Assembly (NCBI RefSeq): GCF_014837055.1
Contig: NZ_JACSPQ010000001.1
Span: forward strand, 547,035 to 611,034
Direction of reading: 5' to 3'
Source: Phocaeicola faecium
GTDB taxonomy: Bacteria; Bacteroidota; Bacteroidia; Bacteroidales; Bacteroidaceae
Length of the DNA: 64,000 nucleotides
Under the pieces are notes generated by a model. That model was not told where the DNA came from, made no database searches, and worked only from the letters and a program-made list of their open reading frames with translations. The position numbers were made by a program, and so were the translations under genes. Of the stretch, positions 8,491 through 17,893 are shown one piece after another; the first letter of the stretch is position 1, and each line of letters starts with the position of its first letter.

Positions 8491-9207
8491 TTACTGGAGC
8501 GTACCGGCTTCAGCCTGTTGAATCATCTGCTGACTGGCATACATATAAACTTCTACGCGACGATTTTCCTGACGACCGGCTTCGGTAGAGTTATCTGCCA
8601 CGGGATTTGTTTCTCCCAAGCCCTGTACGGTTTTAATCTGAGTAGGAGTGACCCCGCATGACAGCAAGTAGCTTGATACGCTCTGCGCACGCTGTTGAGA
8701 CAAATCCATGTTTTTCTGATAGCTCTGTTGCGCCGTAGAGTTTCTCCATCCCTGATTGTCGGTATAACCGTAAATGGTTACATCCATATCGCGGTTCTGA
8801 TTCAACACATTATTGGCAAATTTGCTCAATGAAGCCTGTGCCGAAGGGCTGAGCGTTGAATTACCTGTGCTGAACAAAATGCCCGAATCAAAAGTAACCT
8901 TTACAGCCTGCAAGCCATTATTGTCGGTTACCTGTTCTACCTCTGCACCCTCTACCTGCTGAGCCTGTGCAGCCGCTTTGTCCATTTTTTTACCAATCAA
9001 TACACCGGCTCCCGCACCGACAGCAGTACCTACTGCCGCACCGATGGCTGCGCCTTTACCGTGTCCGATTACACCGCCCACTAAAGCACCCAATGCAGCG
9101 CCGCCTCCGCCGCCTATCATACCGCCTTTCGCGGTATTTGTCATACCACAACCGCTGAATACTAAACATGCGCTTAGTAATACAGCCATAAAGCTAATTT
9201 TTTTCAT
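8491..9207 (-). CDS. OmpA-family lipoprotein with glycine-zipper segment
   Basis: A 238-residue envelope protein. The N terminus is a lipoprotein signal with lipobox ending VFSGC (Cys20). A glycine-zipper stretch at about residues 28-72 (repeated G-x-x-x-G, as in GGAALGALVGG) probably inserts in a membrane or self-associates. The C-terminal ~120 residues form an OmpA-like peptidoglycan-binding domain with GYTDNQG and RRVEVYM. Such proteins tie the outer membrane to peptidoglycan. The gene lies 28 bases after glyA and ends at a strong bidirectional terminator, so it may be the last gene of the pyrB-glyA run. Confidence 0.92.
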   Translation of the reverse strand: MKKISFMAVLLSACLVFSGCGMTNTAKGGMIGGGGGAALGALVGGVIGHGKGAAIGAAVGTAVGAGAGVLIGKKMDKAAAQAQQVEGAEVEQVTDNNGLQAVKVTFDSGILFSTGNSTLSPSAQASLSKFANNVLNQNRDMDVTIYGYTDNQGWRNSTAQQSYQKNMDLSQQRAQSVSSYLLSCGVTPTQIKTVQGLGETNPVADNSTEAGRQENRRVEVYMYASQQMIQQAEAGTLQ

Positions 9208-9235
9208 ACGCTTAGTTTTTTAAGTTTCTTATAAA

Positions 9236-10516
9236 TCAATAAGCAAATATGGGGTAATTTTTCATCGTATCGTTTACACGTTTACGAACCGAAGCAATTA
9301 CCTCTTCATTGTCAACATTCGAAAGTACTGTTTCAATCATTTCGGCTATTTCGTACATCAAATCTTCTTTCGCCCCGCGTGTTGTAATGGCAGGCGTACC
9401 CAAACGGATACCGGAAGTCTGGAATGCCGAGCGAGTGTCGAACGGTACCATGTTCTTGTTTACTGTAATATCTGCCGATACCAGTGCCTTTTCTGCCACT
9501 TTACCCGTCAAATCGGGGTATTTGGTACGTAAATCAACCAACATCGAGTGGTTATCTGTGCCTCCCGACACGATGGTAAACCCGCGGTCCATCAGCGCCT
9601 GTGCCAGTACCTTTGCATTCTTTTGCACCTGCTTTTGGTATTCCTTGTATTCAGGCTGCAAGCATTCGCCGAACGCTACCGCTTTGGCAGCAATTACGTG
9701 TTCCAGCGGACCACCCTGTATGCCGGGGAATACGGCAGAATCGAGCAGCTGAGACATCATTCTGATTTCTCCCTTCGGAGTCTTCTTTCCCCACGGGTTA
9801 GGGAAGTCTTTACCCATCATGATTACACCTCCGCGCGGTCCACGCAATGTCTTATGCGTAGTAGAGGTTACGATGTGAGCGTATTTTACCGGATTATCAA
9901 GCAGTCCGGCTGCAATCAGTCCGGCGGGATGCGCCATATCTACCATAAAGATAGCACCCACTTTATCGGCTATTTCACGCATACGCTTATAGTCCCATTC
10001 GCGTGAGTAGGCAGATCCTCCTCCGATGATCATCTTAGGACGTTCACGCAAAGCAATTTCTTCCATCTGGTCATAGTCTACACGTCCTGTTTCCTTATTC
10101 AAATTATATTCGCAGGGCGTATAAATAATGCCGGAAGTATTAACAGCAGAACCGTGAGAAAGATGTCCGCCATGAGCCAGATTCAATCCCATGAACTTGT
10201 CACCAGGATTCAGTACAGCCAGAAAAACAGCGGCATTAGCCTGTGCTCCCGAATGAGGCTGTACGTTAGCCCATTCTGCACCGAAAATCTGCTTCAAACG
10301 GTCGATTGCGATTTGTTCGCTTTGGTCTACCACTTCGCATCCTCCATAATAACGTTTACCGGGATAACCTTCGGCATATTTGTTGGTCAAACAAGACCCC
10401 ATCGCTTCCATCACCTGATTGCTCACGAAGTTTTCCGAAGCAATTAATTCGATACCTTTCAACTGGCGTTGATGTTCTTTCTCGATAATGTCAAAAATCA
10501 GTTCGTCTCTTTTCAT
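9236..10516 (-). CDS. glyA: Serine hydroxymethyltransferase
   Basis: GlyA interconverts serine and glycine while moving a one-carbon unit to tetrahydrofolate, using pyridoxal phosphate. The 426-residue protein carries the PLP-lysine motif [13 protein letters not shown] with Lys222, and the N-terminal LIASENF motif. Its length is typical. It starts 36 bases after the small barrel gene, so it appears to be in the same transcript as pyrBI, although a promoter inside the barrel gene cannot be excluded. Confidence 0.98.
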   Translation of the reverse strand: MKRDELIFDIIEKEHQRQLKGIELIASENFVSNQVMEAMGSCLTNKYAEGYPGKRYYGGCEVVDQSEQIAIDRLKQIFGAEWANVQPHSGAQANAAVFLAVLNPGDKFMGLNLAHGGHLSHGSAVNTSGIIYTPCEYNLNKETGRVDYDQMEEIALRERPKMIIGGGSAYSREWDYKRMREIADKVGAIFMVDMAHPAGLIAAGLLDNPVKYAHIVTSTTHKTLRGPRGGVIMMGKDFPNPWGKKTPKGEIRMMSQLLDSAVFPGIQGGPLEHVIAAKAVAFGECLQPEYKEYQKQVQKNAKVLAQALMDRGFTIVSGGTDNHSMLVDLRTKYPDLTGKVAEKALVSADITVNKNMVPFDTRSAFQTSGIRLGTPAITTRGAKEDLMYEIAEMIETVLSNVDNEEVIASVRKRVNDTMKNYPIFAY

Positions 10517-10552
10517 GATATTCTATAAATTAGTTACTATTTTAATTGTTTG

Positions 10553-11290
10553 TTAAAAAATAAGTCCGACAGAAAAACTCAAAATGTTCCGTCGTCTTTC
10601 TATTTGTATTTTCCCCTCATTATAAGGAGATTCTGTCAGCGAACGATTGTAAGTGACAGATTTGGTCATATTATGCAACCCGACTTCATAGCGGAAATCG
10701 AAAAAGATATTCGATACATTGACGGCAAGTCCTACCACCGCGCTGTAATTCCACCGACGAAAGGTTTCATGGATGTCCTGTTGATAAAAACCAGAATATT
10801 CGTTTTTTGTTTGCTTGTCCCAAATATAAGCTACTTTCGGACCTACGAAAAACGCCATCCCGTAAGGAGATACGTCGATAAACTTATAGCCATAGAGGAT
10901 GGGCAAATCAAAAGAAGAAATGGTGGTTTTTATCAATGCACTTTCAGGGATAATCTCAGAATTGGCCAGTGTATAAGGAATTGATATACTCCCTTTCGAA
11001 ACGTTATAAGAGAGCTCCGGCTGAATAAAATGATGTTTTTTCAGGTTAAACCGACAAAAGAGAGTAGCAAAATATCCTACTTTGTAATTATTTTGGATAT
11101 TTTCTACTCTTTTGTTATCGACAGATAATTCATCGCTGAAAAACATCGAAGAGTTAAATCCCGCTTTTGCCCCCACACTTACCAACGATTTATGGAGCGT
11201 AACCATAGGCGCACTCTGAGATTGTGCATACAGCGGAAATGCTGACAACACAGCAGATAAGCAACCAACTAAAGCGAGACTTTTAATCAT
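10553..11290 (-). CDS. Small outer membrane beta-barrel protein
   Basis: A 245-residue protein with a cleavable signal peptide ending near LYAQSQS. It has alternating amphipathic strands and ends in an aromatic barrel signature (SFSVGLIF). It resembles the PorT/OMP_b-brl class of small Bacteroidetes barrels, whose functions are mostly unknown. It is tightly packed in the pyrimidine run, 3 bases after the flavin reductase and 36 before glyA. The location in the outer membrane is likely, but no transport role can be assigned. Confidence 0.8.
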   Translation of the reverse strand: MIKSLALVGCLSAVLSAFPLYAQSQSAPMVTLHKSLVSVGAKAGFNSSMFFSDELSVDNKRVENIQNNYKVGYFATLFCRFNLKKHHFIQPELSYNVSKGSISIPYTLANSEIIPESALIKTTISSFDLPILYGYKFIDVSPYGMAFFVGPKVAYIWDKQTKNEYSGFYQQDIHETFRRWNYSAVVGLAVNVSNIFFDFRYEVGLHNMTKSVTYNRSLTESPYNEGKIQIERRRNILSFSVGLIF

Positions 11291-11293
11291 TGT

Positions 11294-11860
11294 CTATTTT
11301 TTCTTTTCGACCGACCATCCGAACTTGCCGATTTTCTTGCCCATCCCGTAGTAATTACCGTGGGCATATACCAGAAGATTAGCACGTGCAAGGTCGAATT
11401 TACCGGTTTCACTATCCAGATATTTATCATCGGCTTTCACATTCACTACGTCGGCAATGAACATATCGTGCGAGCCCAATGAAATAATTTCTTTTACGCG
11501 ACATTCGATGCAGAGGGGAGACTCTTCGATAATCGGAGCATTTACTATCGTAGCTTTACCCGGGGTGAGTTTCATCTCTTCAAATTTGTTGTAATTTCTT
11601 CCCGAACGTACTCCGCACCAATCCGTAGCAAACGCCATATCTTCGGTGGTCAGATTGATGACAAACTCCATATTCTTTTTCAATATGGGGTAAGAGTGAC
11701 GCTCCGGACGAACCGAGATATAACACATGGGAGGATTGGTACAAATCGTACCCGTCCATGCTACAGTCAGTATGTTATATTCGTCCTCCTTGCTTCCGCA
11801 ACTTACCAACACCGCAGGAAGCGGATAAATCATCGTACCCGGTTTCCAGTCTTCTTTCAT
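11294..11860 (-). CDS. Flavin reductase family protein
   Basis: A 188-residue protein of the FMN-binding split-barrel type (flavin reductase-like). Supporting stretches are PAVLVSCGSKEDEYNILTVAWTG at the N terminus, CYISVRPERHSYPIL, and the mid-protein SPLCIECRVKEIISLGSHDMF. These proteins bind FMN and often reduce flavins with NAD(P)H. It begins 3 bases after the pyrI stop and ends 3 bases before the barrel gene, so cotranscription is nearly certain. A link to pyrimidine synthesis is possible but is only inferred from position. Confidence 0.87.
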   Translation of the reverse strand: MKEDWKPGTMIYPLPAVLVSCGSKEDEYNILTVAWTGTICTNPPMCYISVRPERHSYPILKKNMEFVINLTTEDMAFATDWCGVRSGRNYNKFEEMKLTPGKATIVNAPIIEESPLCIECRVKEIISLGSHDMFIADVVNVKADDKYLDSETGKFDLARANLLVYAHGNYYGMGKKIGKFGWSVEKKK

Positions 11861-11863
11861 TTA

Positions 11864-12322
11864 TTAAAGCAATTTAATATTATCCTTCAACTGTTCCTTT
11901 TCGCAGTAATGACATTTCAGCAGGCCTTTTTCTTTATTTACTACGTGAAACCACGTCTGCATCGGCTCGTTATTGGTGATACATTTCGGGTTATTGCACT
12001 TTACGATTCCTTTCAGCTCATCAGGCATAACCACCTGCTTTTTCTCTACTACCTCGTAATCGCGGATAATATTCAGTTTGACATTCGGGGCAACTACCGA
12101 CAAGCGGCTGATTTCTTCATCCGTAAAAAAACGGTCGGCAATCTTGATAATACCTTTTTTGCCTAACTTCTTACTTTCAAAATTATTGCCGATGGTAATA
12201 TTTGTTTCCATGTGCTGCAAATCGAGCAACGACACCACCGTAAATAATTTATCGGAGGGGATATGATCGATAACCGTTCCATTCTTGAGAGCGGCTACTT
12301 GTAATTCTTTTTTATCGCTCAT
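11864..12322 (-). CDS. pyrI: Aspartate carbamoyltransferase regulatory chain
   Basis: PyrI binds nucleotides and holds the PyrB trimers in the allosteric holoenzyme. The 152-residue protein has an N-terminal nucleotide-binding domain and a C-terminal zinc domain with Cys109, Cys114, Cys137 and Cys140 (CNNPKC and CHYC). Both parts are complete, so feedback control by CTP/ATP is expected as in E. coli. It starts 12 bases after pyrB. Confidence 0.97.
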   Translation of the reverse strand: MSDKKELQVAALKNGTVIDHIPSDKLFTVVSLLDLQHMETNITIGNNFESKKLGKKGIIKIADRFFTDEEISRLSVVAPNVKLNIIRDYEVVEKKQVVMPDELKGIVKCNNPKCITNNEPMQTWFHVVNKEKGLLKCHYCEKEQLKDNIKLL

Positions 12323-12334
12323 AAGTTTTGTTTT

Positions 12335-13276
12335 TTATTTGTTAGTATCCGCTTTCACTTCATCCAATGAAATGCCCAACACGTCGCAAAGAATAGCTTC
12401 ACGAGCATATAATCCGTTCTGAGCTTGCTGAAAGTAATATGCTTTCGGGCTTTCATCTACATCGTAAGTAATTTCATTTACTCGGGGCAGAGGATGTAAG
12501 ATACGCAAATTAGGACGGGTTTTACCCAGCATCTTACCATTTAAGATATACAAATCTTTTACCCGCTCGTATTCCATCAGGTCAGTAAACCGCTCGCGCT
12601 GGACACGTGTCATGTATAAGATGTCAGCATCTGCAATCGTGTCTTCCGTAAAGTCGGTATGTTCGATGTATTTAATGTTATGCTCCTGACAATACAGTTT
12701 GTATTCTTCCGGCATTCTCAGTTCCGTAGGCGCAATGAAATGGAAAGTAGGGTTAAAATGGCGCATAGCCATCAGCAAGGAGTGAACGGTGCGTCCGTAT
12801 TTCAAGTCTCCTACCAAATAGATATTCAGATTATCCAGCGTCCCTTGCGTTTTATAAATAGAATAGAGGTCGAGCATCGTTTGAGAGGGATGCTGGTTTG
12901 CCCCGTCTCCGGCATTGACGATAGGTACGGGCGCTATTTCGCTGGCGTAGCGTGCAGCCCCTTCCAGATAGTGACGCATCACGATGATATCGGCATAATT
13001 ACTCACCATCATGATGGTGTCTTTCAGCGTTTCGCCCTTCGATGAGCTGGTTACTTTCGGGTCGGTGAATCCGATAACTCTTGCTCCTAAGCGATTTGCC
13101 GCCGTTTCAAAACTTAACCGCGTGCGAGTGGAAGGTTCGAAGAAAAGAGTCGCAACCACTTTCTCGGCCAGTAAGCGACGGTTAGGCTTCTTCTCAAACT
13201 CTTTTGCCATTTCCAACAGATAAAGGATACGTTCTTTGGAGTGATTGGCAATCGTAACTAAACTTCTATTTTCCAT
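12335..13276 (-). CDS. pyrB: Aspartate carbamoyltransferase catalytic chain
   Basis: PyrB condenses carbamoyl phosphate with aspartate, the first committed step of pyrimidine synthesis. The 313-residue protein contains the carbamoyl-phosphate motif STRTR (49-53) and the HPLPRVNEI motif near residue 265. It is the first gene of the leftward pyrB-pyrI-flavin reductase-barrel-glyA run. A TACCTTTG box lies 36 bases upstream. I see no attenuator or PyrR-type leader in the short upstream gap. Confidence 0.98.
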   Translation of the reverse strand: MENRSLVTIANHSKERILYLLEMAKEFEKKPNRRLLAEKVVATLFFEPSTRTRLSFETAANRLGARVIGFTDPKVTSSSKGETLKDTIMMVSNYADIIVMRHYLEGAARYASEIAPVPIVNAGDGANQHPSQTMLDLYSIYKTQGTLDNLNIYLVGDLKYGRTVHSLLMAMRHFNPTFHFIAPTELRMPEEYKLYCQEHNIKYIEHTDFTEDTIADADILYMTRVQRERFTDLMEYERVKDLYILNGKMLGKTRPNLRILHPLPRVNEITYDVDESPKAYYFQQAQNGLYAREAILCDVLGISLDEVKADTNK

Positions 13277-13311
13277 ATTTTCGGTTTTCTTATTGCATTA
13301 ATACCGGAATT

Positions 13312-13319
13312 CAAAGGTA
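13312..13319 (-). promoter_or_regulatory. Predicted -7 box for pyrB
   Basis: TACCTTTG on the minus strand, 36 bases before the pyrB ATG. No convincing -33 TTTG at the usual distance. Confidence 0.5.
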
Positions 13320-13385
13320 GACAAAAAAAATAAATTTGCCATTCTTTTCATCAGATTTCTTTTGCCCGAACAGAAGGAATAGTGA

Positions 13386-14315
13386 TTAATTTTGCAGGTC
13401 TTTCAGGTATCTTGTTTGTTGTTCAAGCTCGTAAGCATTTTGTCTCACTTTGTCTTTGCGGAAAAATTCTTTCTGGCGTACAGAGTCTTCCGCCTGTTTT
13501 CTGCGAATGTACTTGTACCAGTCGCCTGCCGATTCCGGCTCGTCTGCCTGCGATTTCCGCTTGACGGGTTGGACTTTGGGCAGAGTGTCTTTTGCCGCTA
13601 CGGATGGAATATGGGTTAATGAGTCGGGCTTTACCGAATCCGTTAAACTTGCGGATGCTTGCATCCAACGGTAGAAGTTCGGGAATTTCAAGCTGTCTTC
13701 TTTCGTGGGCTGATAATCCTTATAAATCTTCCATGCATTGGCATACTTGCGGTTATGCCGGAGCATACGTCCGCGGCGCGTCAGGTTCTCGGTAAGAAAT
13801 TTGTTGAAATCGACGGTAATTGCCACGCCTGCTCCCGCCGAGCCTCCCACGCTTTCATACATTCTGCCCGGAGATGGAAGAATGGTTCTTCCGTACTCAT
13901 CTTTATAAATACTGCTCGACAGCTTCCACGTCATTTCCCTTTCTTTCTTCCTGCCCACGATGAGTACGTCGTAAACGGGGTCGTCGCCAAAGCGTGTCCA
14001 AATGCTATATGGCAGCAGGCGGATATACCCTTCGGGCTTTTTTACAATCGTAGTGTCGAGCAGGCTGCGGGGAATACCGATATCTGTTTTAAAGTTCATC
14101 CATTTTTTATCAATCGGAGCTTCTTCCGGCTGAGATTCCGGCACCTTCATACCGCTGAAATCAAATTGAATCATTTTTACAACGTCTTTGTTCAGGCGCC
14201 ACTCTTTATCGTCCGTTTGCGTCTGAGCCGAAACCGTGTTTATTCCTATTCCCAAAAAGATTCCAACCATTAATTTTACGGTATTGTTAACATTAGATAT
14301 TCCTTGCATAATCAT
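13386..14315 (-). CDS. Secreted or membrane-anchored protein of unknown function (possibly DUF4858-like)
   Basis: A protein of about 309 residues from the chosen start. The ATG at 14313-14315 overlaps the TGA of the upstream NlpC gene as ATGA; upstream ATGs lie inside that gene. The N terminus has a hydrophobic signal (KLMVGIFLGIGINTVSAQ), so export to the periplasm is likely. A proline-rich stretch (PESQPEEAPIDKKW) follows. The C-terminal third is charged, with many K, R, E and Q and a helical look. The overall form recalls Bacteroidales DUF4858 proteins, but I am not sure of this. Translational coupling suggests a shared envelope role with the NlpC lipoprotein. Confidence 0.7.
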   Translation of the reverse strand: MIMQGISNVNNTVKLMVGIFLGIGINTVSAQTQTDDKEWRLNKDVVKMIQFDFSGMKVPESQPEEAPIDKKWMNFKTDIGIPRSLLDTTIVKKPEGYIRLLPYSIWTRFGDDPVYDVLIVGRKKEREMTWKLSSSIYKDEYGRTILPSPGRMYESVGGSAGAGVAITVDFNKFLTENLTRRGRMLRHNRKYANAWKIYKDYQPTKEDSLKFPNFYRWMQASASLTDSVKPDSLTHIPSVAAKDTLPKVQPVKRKSQADEPESAGDWYKYIRRKQAEDSVRQKEFFRKDKVRQNAYELEQQTRYLKDLQN

Positions 14316-14833
14316 TTCACCCTTCCGCCTTGCATCCAGCATTTTTTATAATAAGTGTCATTTACCCGGCTGATAATCACCCCCTGACTGCTGCTGGCAT
14401 GAATAAATTTTCCGTCTTTCAGATAAATCCCCACATGGGTAGCCCTGCGTTTGCTTCTGCCGTTATGAAAGAAAACCAAATCGCCTTCCTTCAGCTTTCC
14501 TTTCGTTACCTTCCGACAGTCTTGCGTACGTTGGTCATCGGCATTGTTTTTCAACTTCTTACGATAAACTTTCTTGTAAATTTGCGTAGTCAGTCCGGAA
14601 CAATCCACCCCGCGCATAGTCTTTCCTCCGTAACGATAGGGAACTCCCATCCACCGCGCTGCTTCTATATACAGGGCATGGTTATCTTTCTCGTCGATAT
14701 CCATGTCGAGCCTTACTGCTGCATGGGCAAGTGCCTGAAAATCATAACGTGGAGCGCGCGTACCACAAGAGGTCAGAACCATCGTAACGATAATGCCTAC
14801 CCATAAGGAAATATGTTTGAAGCGTCTGCACAT
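14312..14833 (-). CDS. NlpC/P60 (C40) family cell-wall peptidase, lipoprotein
   Basis: A 173-residue lipoprotein with signal and lipobox ending LTSC (Cys23). The NlpC/P60 domain covers about residues 50-170, with catalytic Cys78 in GVDCSGL, His133 in ATHVGIYL and a third polar residue around His145 in FIHASSSQ. These enzymes cut D-Glu-meso-DAP or related bonds in peptidoglycan stems. It is the first gene of a two-gene unit and overlaps the next gene by 4 bases. A TACATTTG box lies just upstream. Confidence 0.93.
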   Translation of the reverse strand: MCRRFKHISLWVGIIVTMVLTSCGTRAPRYDFQALAHAAVRLDMDIDEKDNHALYIEAARWMGVPYRYGGKTMRGVDCSGLTTQIYKKVYRKKLKNNADDQRTQDCRKVTKGKLKEGDLVFFHNGRSKRRATHVGIYLKDGKFIHASSSQGVIISRVNDTYYKKCWMQGGRVK

Positions 14834-14860
14834 TTGCTCTCTCTTTTAATCTTATCGGAG

Positions 14861-14868
14861 CAAATGTA
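14861..14868 (-). promoter_or_regulatory. Predicted -7 box for the NlpC lipoprotein gene
   Basis: TACATTTG (minus strand) fits TAnnTTTG and lies 27 bases before the start codon. The -33 element is unclear. The remaining stretch up to 15032 is A/T-rich and I see nothing else in it. Confidence 0.45.
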
Positions 14869-15032
14869 TAGAAAATAAGTATAGCATGTTTTTGCTGTTT
14901 AGACAATTTTTATTTTATTCATGAAGTCTAAGAGCTTGTTTAAATTTTACTCCGCCTTAGTTTGGGAATTGTTTTCGAGGATGTTTTTTCCGTTTTTACG
15001 AGGATGATAGCGGGCTCTTAGAGCCTGCAAAA

Positions 15033-15122
15033 ATTCTACCCATAGGACGACCCAGTCTTATGGGTAGAACCAATGAACGCAACCGCATGGAACAGGATAC
15101 ACTACCGTTAGTGTTTTGGGGA
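15033..15122 (-). repeat. Dispersed intergenic repeat, copy R3, with hairpin
   Basis: Read on the minus strand it shares TTCCATGCGGTTGCGTT and TTCTACCCATA with copy R4. It contains a perfect 11-bp inverted repeat (TTCTACCCATA/TATGGGTAGAA) around a 13-base loop, so a transcript would fold. The CTACCGTTAGTGTT core is at its right end, in inverted orientation relative to R4. Confidence 0.7.
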
Positions 15123-15145
15123 GAAAAGCGAGATGTGAATTTATT

Positions 15146-15745
15146 TTACGCTTTGACGGGATGCTCACTGAAATATTTCCACAAAGGAGCAGCCATGAGC
15201 GATTGTTTGATGCGGTCTGTACACAACAGTTCATACACCTCTTCTTTCGTAAGCAGATGAATGGATATATCTTCGGTATCTTCCAAATGTTGGGTAGAAA
15301 CAGACTCTACGCCGGTGGCAACGAAGCAATGACAAATATTGGTCATGGTACTGGTATTAGCAGATATTTCCATGTACGGTTTCCATTCTCCGCCGCCGAA
15401 TCCGGTTTCTTCATACAGTTCCCGTTTTGCCGATTCGAGCGGTGTCTCTCCCGGCTCGCATACTCCGGCACAGATTTCGTAACTCGTCAGCCCGATACCG
15501 TGGCGATATTGCCGCTCCATCAAGAAACTCCCGTCCTTTGTTATGGCGATGACATTTACCCAATCAGGATACTCCAACACATAATACTCCTTGTTTTCCA
15601 CCCCGGTCGGCAGTCGCACATGGTCTTTCCGTGCCGTAAGCCACGGACGTTTTATCAGATATTCACTTTTTATAATCTCCCACTTCCGGTCTTGATTGTT
15701 TTCTTTTATCCGCCGCGTGTCAAGGTAAAAATCAGCTGTTGCCAT
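15146..15745 (-). CDS. NUDIX hydrolase
   Basis: A 199-residue protein with a complete Nudix box at residues 94-116 (GVCEPGE..., then RELYEETGF). This binds metal for hydrolysis of nucleoside diphosphates linked to another group. The arrangement around the box resembles ADP-sugar pyrophosphatases (ADP-ribose type), but the substrate cannot be fixed by reading. It stands alone between repeat R3 and tRNA-Gly. Confidence 0.92.
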   Translation of the reverse strand: MATADFYLDTRRIKENNQDRKWEIIKSEYLIKRPWLTARKDHVRLPTGVENKEYYVLEYPDWVNVIAITKDGSFLMERQYRHGIGLTSYEICAGVCEPGETPLESAKRELYEETGFGGGEWKPYMEISANTSTMTNICHCFVATGVESVSTQHLEDTEDISIHLLTKEEVYELLCTDRIKQSLMAAPLWKYFSEHPVKA

Positions 15746-15867
15746 ATTAGAGATTTATTAAGGTTAGTACGTTTTGCTTATTCCATTTGCATCAGATTTG
15801 CACCGTAAATGTACGAAAAACACCGGAATATGCCGCAATATATACCGTTCAATTTAGACGAATTACA

Positions 15868-15903
15868 ACAAAAAAAAGGAGTTACTTTTTATCGTAACTC
15901 CTT
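15868..15903 (-). terminator. tRNA-Gly terminator
   Basis: AAGGAGTTAC (15876-15885) pairs with GTAACTCCTT (15894-15903). On the minus strand the stem is followed by a run of T, 10 bases past the encoded CCA end of tRNA-Gly. Confidence 0.8.
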
Positions 15904-15913
15904 AATTTTCAGA

Positions 15914-15989
15914 TGGAGCGGCAAGCGGGACTCGAACCCGTGACCCTCAGCTTGGGAAGCTGATGCTCTACCAACTGAGCTACTGCCGC
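15914..15989 (-). tRNA. tRNA-Gly (anticodon CCC)
   Basis: The minus strand folds as a cloverleaf: acceptor GCGGCAG/TTGCCGC, anticodon loop TTCCCAA giving CCC, and T-arm GGGTTCGAGTCCC. The CCA end is encoded (15914-15916). The length is 76 with CCA. It reads GGG codons. Confidence 0.96.
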
Positions 15990-16002
15990 ATTTATTCGCC
16001 GA

Positions 16003-16010
16003 CAAAAGTA
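16003..16010 (-). promoter_or_regulatory. Predicted -7 box for tRNA-Gly
   Basis: TACTTTTG on the minus strand, 13 bases before the mature 5' end. Confidence 0.55.
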
Positions 16011-16137
16011 GATTTTATTTTGGGAATATCCAATACTAATCTTGATTTTTTTATTTATCCGGCGAAATTAATTTGATAATGCCTATGGAAGGCAGCAAGA
16101 ACCGTGTTTATCTTGTGCCTCCCATTATTATTTGTTA

Positions 16138-16812
16138 TTAAGCTATTTGACGTGCCTCGCGGATATAGGCAAGAACTTCTCTGCATTTATCCGTAATGTA
16201 TGCCCAGTCTCCGGCAGCTATCGTGTCTTTGGGGAATAGCTTCGAACCCATACCGACACAATACACACCGGCTTTTATCCAGCCTTTCAGATTTTCTTGC
16301 GTGGGCTCTACACCGCCCGTTACCATTAGTTTCGACCACGGCATCGGGGCAAGCATACCTTTTATCAAATTGACTTCGAGTACATCGCCGGGGAAAATTT
16401 TACAAAGGTCGCAACCGGCTTCTTGCGCAAAACCTACTTCGGAAACGCTTCCGCAACCCGGAGTATAGGCTATCAGCCGCCGATTACATACCTTAGCTAT
16501 TTCAGGATTAAAGAGCGGGCCTACGATGAAATTAGCTCCCGACTGAATATACAAAGCTGCGGTAGGGGCGTCTACTATCGAACCGACACCCAATGCCATT
16601 TCCGGACATTCTTTGTTCGCGTATTTAATCAGTTCAGCAAACACTTCATGGGCAAAGTCTCCACGATTGGTAAATTCGAAAGCCCGAACACCGCCTTCGT
16701 AACATGCTTTTACTACCTTTTTGGCTATTTCTACATCCTGATGGTAAAACACAGGAACCATGCCTGTCGAACCGATTTGGGTCAATACGGTTATTTTATC
16801 AAATTTAGCCAT
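16138..16812 (-). CDS. eda: 2-keto-3-deoxy-6-phosphogluconate aldolase (bifunctional KDPG/KHG type)
   Basis: Eda splits KDPG into pyruvate and glyceraldehyde 3-phosphate. The 224-residue class I aldolase has Glu46 in AFEFTNR and Schiff-base Lys138 in [10 protein letters not shown]. The GCGSVSEV and MVTGGVEPT motifs are typical. It starts 28 bases after kdgK, so the two form an operon that takes KDG to central metabolism. Control is probably exerted at the kdgK promoter. Confidence 0.95.
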   Translation of the reverse strand: MAKFDKITVLTQIGSTGMVPVFYHQDVEIAKKVVKACYEGGVRAFEFTNRGDFAHEVFAELIKYANKECPEMALGVGSIVDAPTAALYIQSGANFIVGPLFNPEIAKVCNRRLIAYTPGCGSVSEVGFAQEAGCDLCKIFPGDVLEVNLIKGMLAPMPWSKLMVTGGVEPTQENLKGWIKAGVYCVGMGSKLFPKDTIAAGDWAYITDKCREVLAYIREARQIA

Positions 16813-16840
16813 AATTCATATAAAAATAGAGATTAAAAAA

Positions 16841-17863
16841 TCAGCGTTGCACTCTACCGCTGGCGTCACCTCCTGCCAATGCTTCTACTTCGTCAGCCGA
16901 CACCAGATTGAAATCTCCATTAATCGTGTGTTTTAGTGCTGAAGCTGCCACGGCAAACTCTAAGGCTTCTCCCTGAGTTGCTTTGGTCAATAAACCGTGA
17001 ATGATTCCTCCGGCAAAAGCGTCTCCACCACCTACACGGTCGACAATGGGGTCGATGTCATAATGTTTCGATGTGTAAAAATCTTTTCCGTTATAAATCA
17101 TGGCTTTCCACCCGTTATGAGTTGCAGAGAAAGATTCGCGTAGCGTGGATGCAACATATTTGAAACCAAACTCTTTTACCATTGCCATAAATATGCCTTT
17201 ATATCCTTCTGCATCAGTCTTTCCACCGGTTACATCGGCTTCCGGTTTAAATCCCAAGCAAAGTTCGGCATCTTCTTCGTTGCCAATACATACATCTACA
17301 TATTTCATCAACGGGCGCATAATGGACTGGGCTTTTTCTTTTGTCCACAATTTTTTACGGAAATTCAAATCAACTGATACGGTTACTCCCTGACGTTTGG
17401 CTGCCTCGCAAGCTAAGCGGACTAATTCTGCCGCCTTATCAGAAATAGCCGGTGTGATGCCGGACCAATGAAACCAATCGGCATTTTTCATTATCGCGTC
17501 AAAATCGAAGTCTTCCGGTTCTGCTTCTGCTATTGCAGAGTGGGCACGGTCGTAAATAACTTTGCTCGGACGCATGGATGCTCCGGTTTCCAGATAATAA
17601 ATGCCTACGCGGTCTCCGCCTCGTGTGATATAATCTGTTTTTACACCATATTTACGTAGAGCGTTCACGGCTCCTTGCCCGATTTCGTGTTTCGGCAGTT
17701 TCGTAACGAAATAAGCATCGTGTCCGTAATTGGCACAACTAATCGCAACATTTGCCTCGCCTCCACCATACACTACATCAAAGCTGTCCGACTGTATGAA
17801 ACGGGTATTTCCCGGGGTAGACAGCCGCAGCATGATTTCGCCTAAAGTTACAATTTTTCCCAT
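16841..17863 (-). CDS. kdgK: 2-keto-3-deoxygluconate kinase (PfkB family)
   Basis: KdgK phosphorylates KDG to KDPG. The 340-residue ribokinase-type protein starts at the ATG at 17863 (MGKIVTLGEIMLRLS). An upstream in-frame ATG at 17911 lies inside the promoter and operator and is rejected. The PfkB signature VGGGDAFAGG lies near the C terminus. The eda gene follows after 28 bases. The KDG assignment rests on the family pattern plus the eda and uxaA neighbours; other sugar acids are possible. Confidence 0.92.
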   Translation of the reverse strand: MGKIVTLGEIMLRLSTPGNTRFIQSDSFDVVYGGGEANVAISCANYGHDAYFVTKLPKHEIGQGAVNALRKYGVKTDYITRGGDRVGIYYLETGASMRPSKVIYDRAHSAIAEAEPEDFDFDAIMKNADWFHWSGITPAISDKAAELVRLACEAAKRQGVTVSVDLNFRKKLWTKEKAQSIMRPLMKYVDVCIGNEEDAELCLGFKPEADVTGGKTDAEGYKGIFMAMVKEFGFKYVASTLRESFSATHNGWKAMIYNGKDFYTSKHYDIDPIVDRVGGGDAFAGGIIHGLLTKATQGEALEFAVAASALKHTINGDFNLVSADEVEALAGGDASGRVQR

Positions 17864-17893
17864 CGTTTTTTGTTTAAATATTAGATTTGTTCG

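Noticed and set aside
16070-16137. Possible terminator after eda
   Set aside because: The arms pair poorly and no T-run follows on the minus strand.
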